Shown here piece by piece: positions 61,561 to 64,000 of a stretch of 64,000 nucleotides of DNA. Numbering within the stretch: the stretch's first letter is position 1; each line of letters begins with the position of its first letter. A model generated the notes under the pieces. The model saw nothing but the letters and a program-made list of their open reading frames with translations, did no database searches and had not been told where the DNA came from. Source of the DNA: Chromatiales bacterium (GTDB taxonomy: Bacteria; Pseudomonadota; Gammaproteobacteria; Steroidobacterales; GCA-2729495); assembly GCA_020351875.1 (NCBI GenBank), contig CP070671.1:515203-579202 (forward strand), in the 5' to 3' direction. The position numbers and the translations under genes are program-made.

Positions 61561-64000
61561 ACCTGACCAGTTTCGCGCTGGAGCGCGAGGCGCTCGCAAA
61601 CTTCCTGGTATTTCTGATCGTCGCCGGGGGGATCTTCAGTTTCTTCACGCTCGGCAAGCTGGAGGACCCGGACTTCACGGTCAAAACCGGTGTAGTGATC
61701 ACCCAGTACCCCGGGGCCAGCCCGGCAGAAGTCGAACTGGAGGTCACTGATCGGCTGGAGCGGGCGATCCAGGAGATGCCGCAGCTGGATACCCTGTATT
61801 CTTTCTCCAAGCCGGGGCTGTCGATCATCAAGGTCGATATCAGGCCCCAGTTCACGGCGGCCATGTTGCCGCAGGTCTGGGACGAGGTACGCAAGAAGGT
61901 CCGCGATGCCACCCCCGACTTGCCGCCGGGCGCCCTGAAACCGGACGTCGTGGACGACTTCAGCTTTGTTTTCGGCTTTGTACTGGCTGTCACCGGGGAG
62001 GGCTACAGCTACGCAGAGCTTGAAGAGTATGCAAAGGCAATCAGGAAAGAACTCAGCCTGGTTAAAGGCGTATCCCGGGTGGAACTCTGGGGCGTACAGC
62101 CGAAAGTTATCTACCTTGATTTACCTGAGACGCAACTGGCTGCACTGAAAATTTCCCGCGAGGATGTGCTGGCAACACTGGCCCTGCAGAACATGGTGGT
62201 CAGTTCCGGGGCCATCGAAGTTGCCGGACAGCGTCTGCGCGTGGAGACGACAGGGCAGTTCCAGAGCCCGGAAGATATCGGTGACCTGGTCATTCGCCGG
62301 TCCATTGCCGACACCATGCAGACAGCTGGCCAGGAGAGCAGTCAATTCTCGCGAACCCTGCAGAGCTCCCGGCCGGTGGGCGGCGCCAGATCGGGGAGCG
62401 CGGCAACGGCGGCGGACGCCGAGTTAATCCGGATCCGGGACGTTGCCACCGTGCGCGAGGGCTACCTCGAACCGGCCCAGACCATCATGCGCTTCCAGGG
62501 CAAGCCGGCCCTGGCGATTCAGCTGGCGAACGTGGAAGGCGGCAACATCATCACCACCGGCGCTGCGCTGGATGCGCGCCTGGAGGAGATTAAGGCGTTT
62601 CTGCCCGTCGGTATAGAAGTCGAGCGCTTCACCTGGCAATCAGACCTGGTCAACGAATCCATCAACGGTTTCATGATCAACCTGGCGGAGGCCGTGCTGA
62701 TCGTCCTGGTAGTGCTGGCCCTGGCCATGGGCTGGCGGATGGGCCTGGTGATCGGCTGGGCGCTGATCGTGACCATCCTCGGCACCTTCGTGGTGATGAA
62801 CGTCATTGGTATTGACCTGCAGCGAGTGTCGCTGGGTGCGCTCGTGGTCGCGCTCGGCATGATGGTCGATAACGCCATTGTCGTAGCCGATAACTACTCA
62901 GTGCGGCTGGCCAAAGGCATGAAGCCGAAAGAAGCGGCCATCGACAGTGCGGCCACGCCCAGCATCGCGCTGCTCGGTGCAACTATTGTTGCCGCGATGG
63001 CCTTTTTCCCGATTTACACCGCCAAATCCGATGCCGGCGAGTACGCACAATCGCTCTTCACCGTGGTCGCCATCGCGCTGATCCTGAGCTGGGTCATTTC
63101 CATGACCATGACGCCACTCAACTGCATTGCTTTCTTGAAGCCACCGAAAGACTCCGGTGGCAAGGGCGATCCTTACGACACAGGGTTCTTCCGCGCTTAT
63201 CGTCGCTTGCTGGAAGGGGCAATCCGGCGCCGGGTGTTCACGATCGCCGCGATGATCGCACTATTTGTTGGCGCGGTGGCCGGCTTCACGAATGTCCCGC
63301 AGGAGTTCTTTCCGGACTCCACGCGCACCCAGCTGATGGTGGACTACTGGGCACCCGAGGGCACGCCCATCGACGCCGTCGCCAGGGGCCTGCAGCCTAT
63401 CGAAGAGAGGCTGATGGCGGATCCACGTGTCAAGCACGTGACCGCGTTTATCGGCGCCGGCGGGCCCAGGTTTTACCTGCCGGTCGATCCCGAGTTTCCG
63501 TACCTGTCCTACGCACAGCTCATTGTGACGACGCAGGATTACGCGGGCTTGAACGAGGTGCTAGACGATACCGAGCCCTGGCTGGCCGAGAACTACCCGA
63601 ACGTCCTGACGCGGGTACGCAAGTACAAAGTAGGATCGGGTGATACCTGGCCCTTTGAACTGCGCATCAGCGGCCCGGCAGAAGCAGATCTGAACACCTT
63701 GCGTCGGCTTGGCGCAGAGAGCGTTGAGATCCTGCGGGAAGAGCCGCTCGCCAAGCAGGCACGCGTCGACATGCGTCAGCGAGTCCCGAAAATCGTGCTG
63801 GACTACGACCAGCAGCGGGCCCGCTGGTCCGCCGTGAACCGGGCCGATGTGGCCGAGGCGACTCGGCGGGCGTTTGACGGCACACCCATCGGGGTCTACC
63901 GCGAAGGCGATGATCTGTTGCCCATCATTGCCCGCAACAACGAAGCGGCGCGCCAGAGCGTGGCCGGGCAATTGGATGTGCTTCAGGTCGTGCCTACCCT
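61557..64000 (+). CDS. RND efflux pump (partial, runs off window)
   Basis: The first 814 codons of an AcrB/MdtB-type proton-driven transporter. TM1 (FLVFLIVAGGIFSFFTLG), the periplasmic porter segments (VITQYPGASPAEVE, KGVSRVELWG), TM2-6 from about residue 378, and the proton-relay motif GMMVDNAIVVADN in TM4 are visible. The second half begins near TM7 (about 560). Between porter segments, about residues 255-293 form a Ser/Gly/Ala-rich insert not usual in this family. The branch resembles the DFTVKT-type heavy RND pumps of unknown substrate. The 3' part is beyond base 64000. Confidence 0.92.
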   Translation, partial: MNLTSFALEREALANFLVFLIVAGGIFSFFTLGKLEDPDFTVKTGVVITQYPGASPAEVELEVTDRLERAIQEMPQLDTLYSFSKPGLSIIKVDIRPQFTAAMLPQVWDEVRKKVRDATPDLPPGALKPDVVDDFSFVFGFVLAVTGEGYSYAELEEYAKAIRKELSLVKGVSRVELWGVQPKVIYLDLPETQLAALKISREDVLATLALQNMVVSSGAIEVAGQRLRVETTGQFQSPEDIGDLVIRRSIADTMQTAGQESSQFSRTLQSSRPVGGARSGSAATAADAELIRIRDVATVREGYLEPAQTIMRFQGKPALAIQLANVEGGNIITTGAALDARLEEIKAFLPVGIEVERFTWQSDLVNESINGFMINLAEAVLIVLVVLALAMGWRMGLVIGWALIVTILGTFVVMNVIGIDLQRVSLGALVVALGMMVDNAIVVADNYSVRLAKGMKPKEAAIDSAATPSIALLGATIVAAMAFFPIYTAKSDAGEYAQSLFTVVAIALILSWVISMTMTPLNCIAFLKPPKDSGGKGDPYDTGFFRAYRRLLEGAIRRRVFTIAAMIALFVGAVAGFTNVPQEFFPDSTRTQLMVDYWAPEGTPIDAVARGLQPIEERLMADPRVKHVTAFIGAGGPRFYLPVDPEFPYLSYAQLIVTTQDYAGLNEVLDDTEPWLAENYPNVLTRVRKYKVGSGDTWPFELRISGPAEADLNTLRRLGAESVEILREEPLAKQARVDMRQRVPKIVLDYDQQRARWSAVNRADVAEATRRAFDGTPIGVYREGDDLLPIIARNNEAARQSVAGQLDVLQVVPT

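Overview
The window is a GC-rich, densely coded chromosomal segment. It most likely comes from a free-living, aerobic gammaproteobacterium, possibly marine or sediment-dwelling. The reasons are the gene content (PhoBR/PhoU with a large-type Pst transporter, a CPXCG-type small protein, a rhombosortase-type GlyGly tail, CHAD, DgkA, an RND tripartite pump), frequent GTG/TTG starts and many ATGA/GTGA overlaps. No species can be named from sequence alone.

Layout. (1) 226-302: tRNA-Arg(ACG). (2) 507-11706: a complete glycogen island, with glgP and glgX converging on glgB, and divergent glgC and malQ converging on glgA. (3) 10261-16559: a long minus-strand run of glgA, CPXCG protein, gloB, moaB, a P-loop NTPase distantly like DUF1611, an M20 peptidase, a flavin reductase and a CBS protein. 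Alanine dehydrogenase and a small lipoprotein face away from it. (4) 18838-23296: molybdenum-cofactor genes (moeA, xdhC, moaA) with a quinone oxidoreductase, then the large helicase lhr (to 27559). (5) 27626-31753: an uncharacterised catabolic-looking cluster of a limonene-epoxide-hydrolase-like protein, an FAD oxidase and two exported DUF1838 proteins, closed by a strong terminator. (6) 31873-32706: a repeat array of six long hairpins whose copies fall exactly 444 bp apart in two higher-order units. It runs into the 3' end of a ribbon-helix-helix protein gene. (7) 33491-34482: a lone molybdenum-hydroxylase 2Fe-2S subunit plus a lipoprotein cytochrome c. (8) 34590-36033: dgkA and a CHAD protein. 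(9) 36118-46869: a phosphate regulon of phoB, phoR, phoU, pstS, pstC, pstA, pstB and two tandem porins, with candidate Pho boxes before phoB and before the first porin. (10) 46906-52913: a divergent HMG-CoA-lyase-like/CaiB-type CoA-transferase pair, a GlyGly-CTERM metalloprotease, a luciferase-like oxidoreductase and a metallo-beta-lactamase-fold hydrolase. (11) 53033-56974: bioF-bioD-bioA-modA in overlapping order. (12) 57193-64000: a sulfatase followed by an RND efflux operon, whose pump gene runs off the window.

How the parts fit. The glycogen genes give synthesis (GlgC, GlgA, GlgB) and breakdown (GlgP, GlgX, MalQ) in one block. Moco synthesis genes, XdhC, ModA and the 2Fe-2S subunit all point to molybdenum hydroxylases in this organism, although no large catalytic subunit lies in the window. 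The phosphate block is a self-contained sensing and uptake module.

The most unusual object is the 31.9-32.7 kb repeat array. Arm sequences change between copies while pairing is kept, and a spacer hairpin keeps its centre while its sequence changes completely. This points to selection on a folded nucleic acid rather than on a protein.
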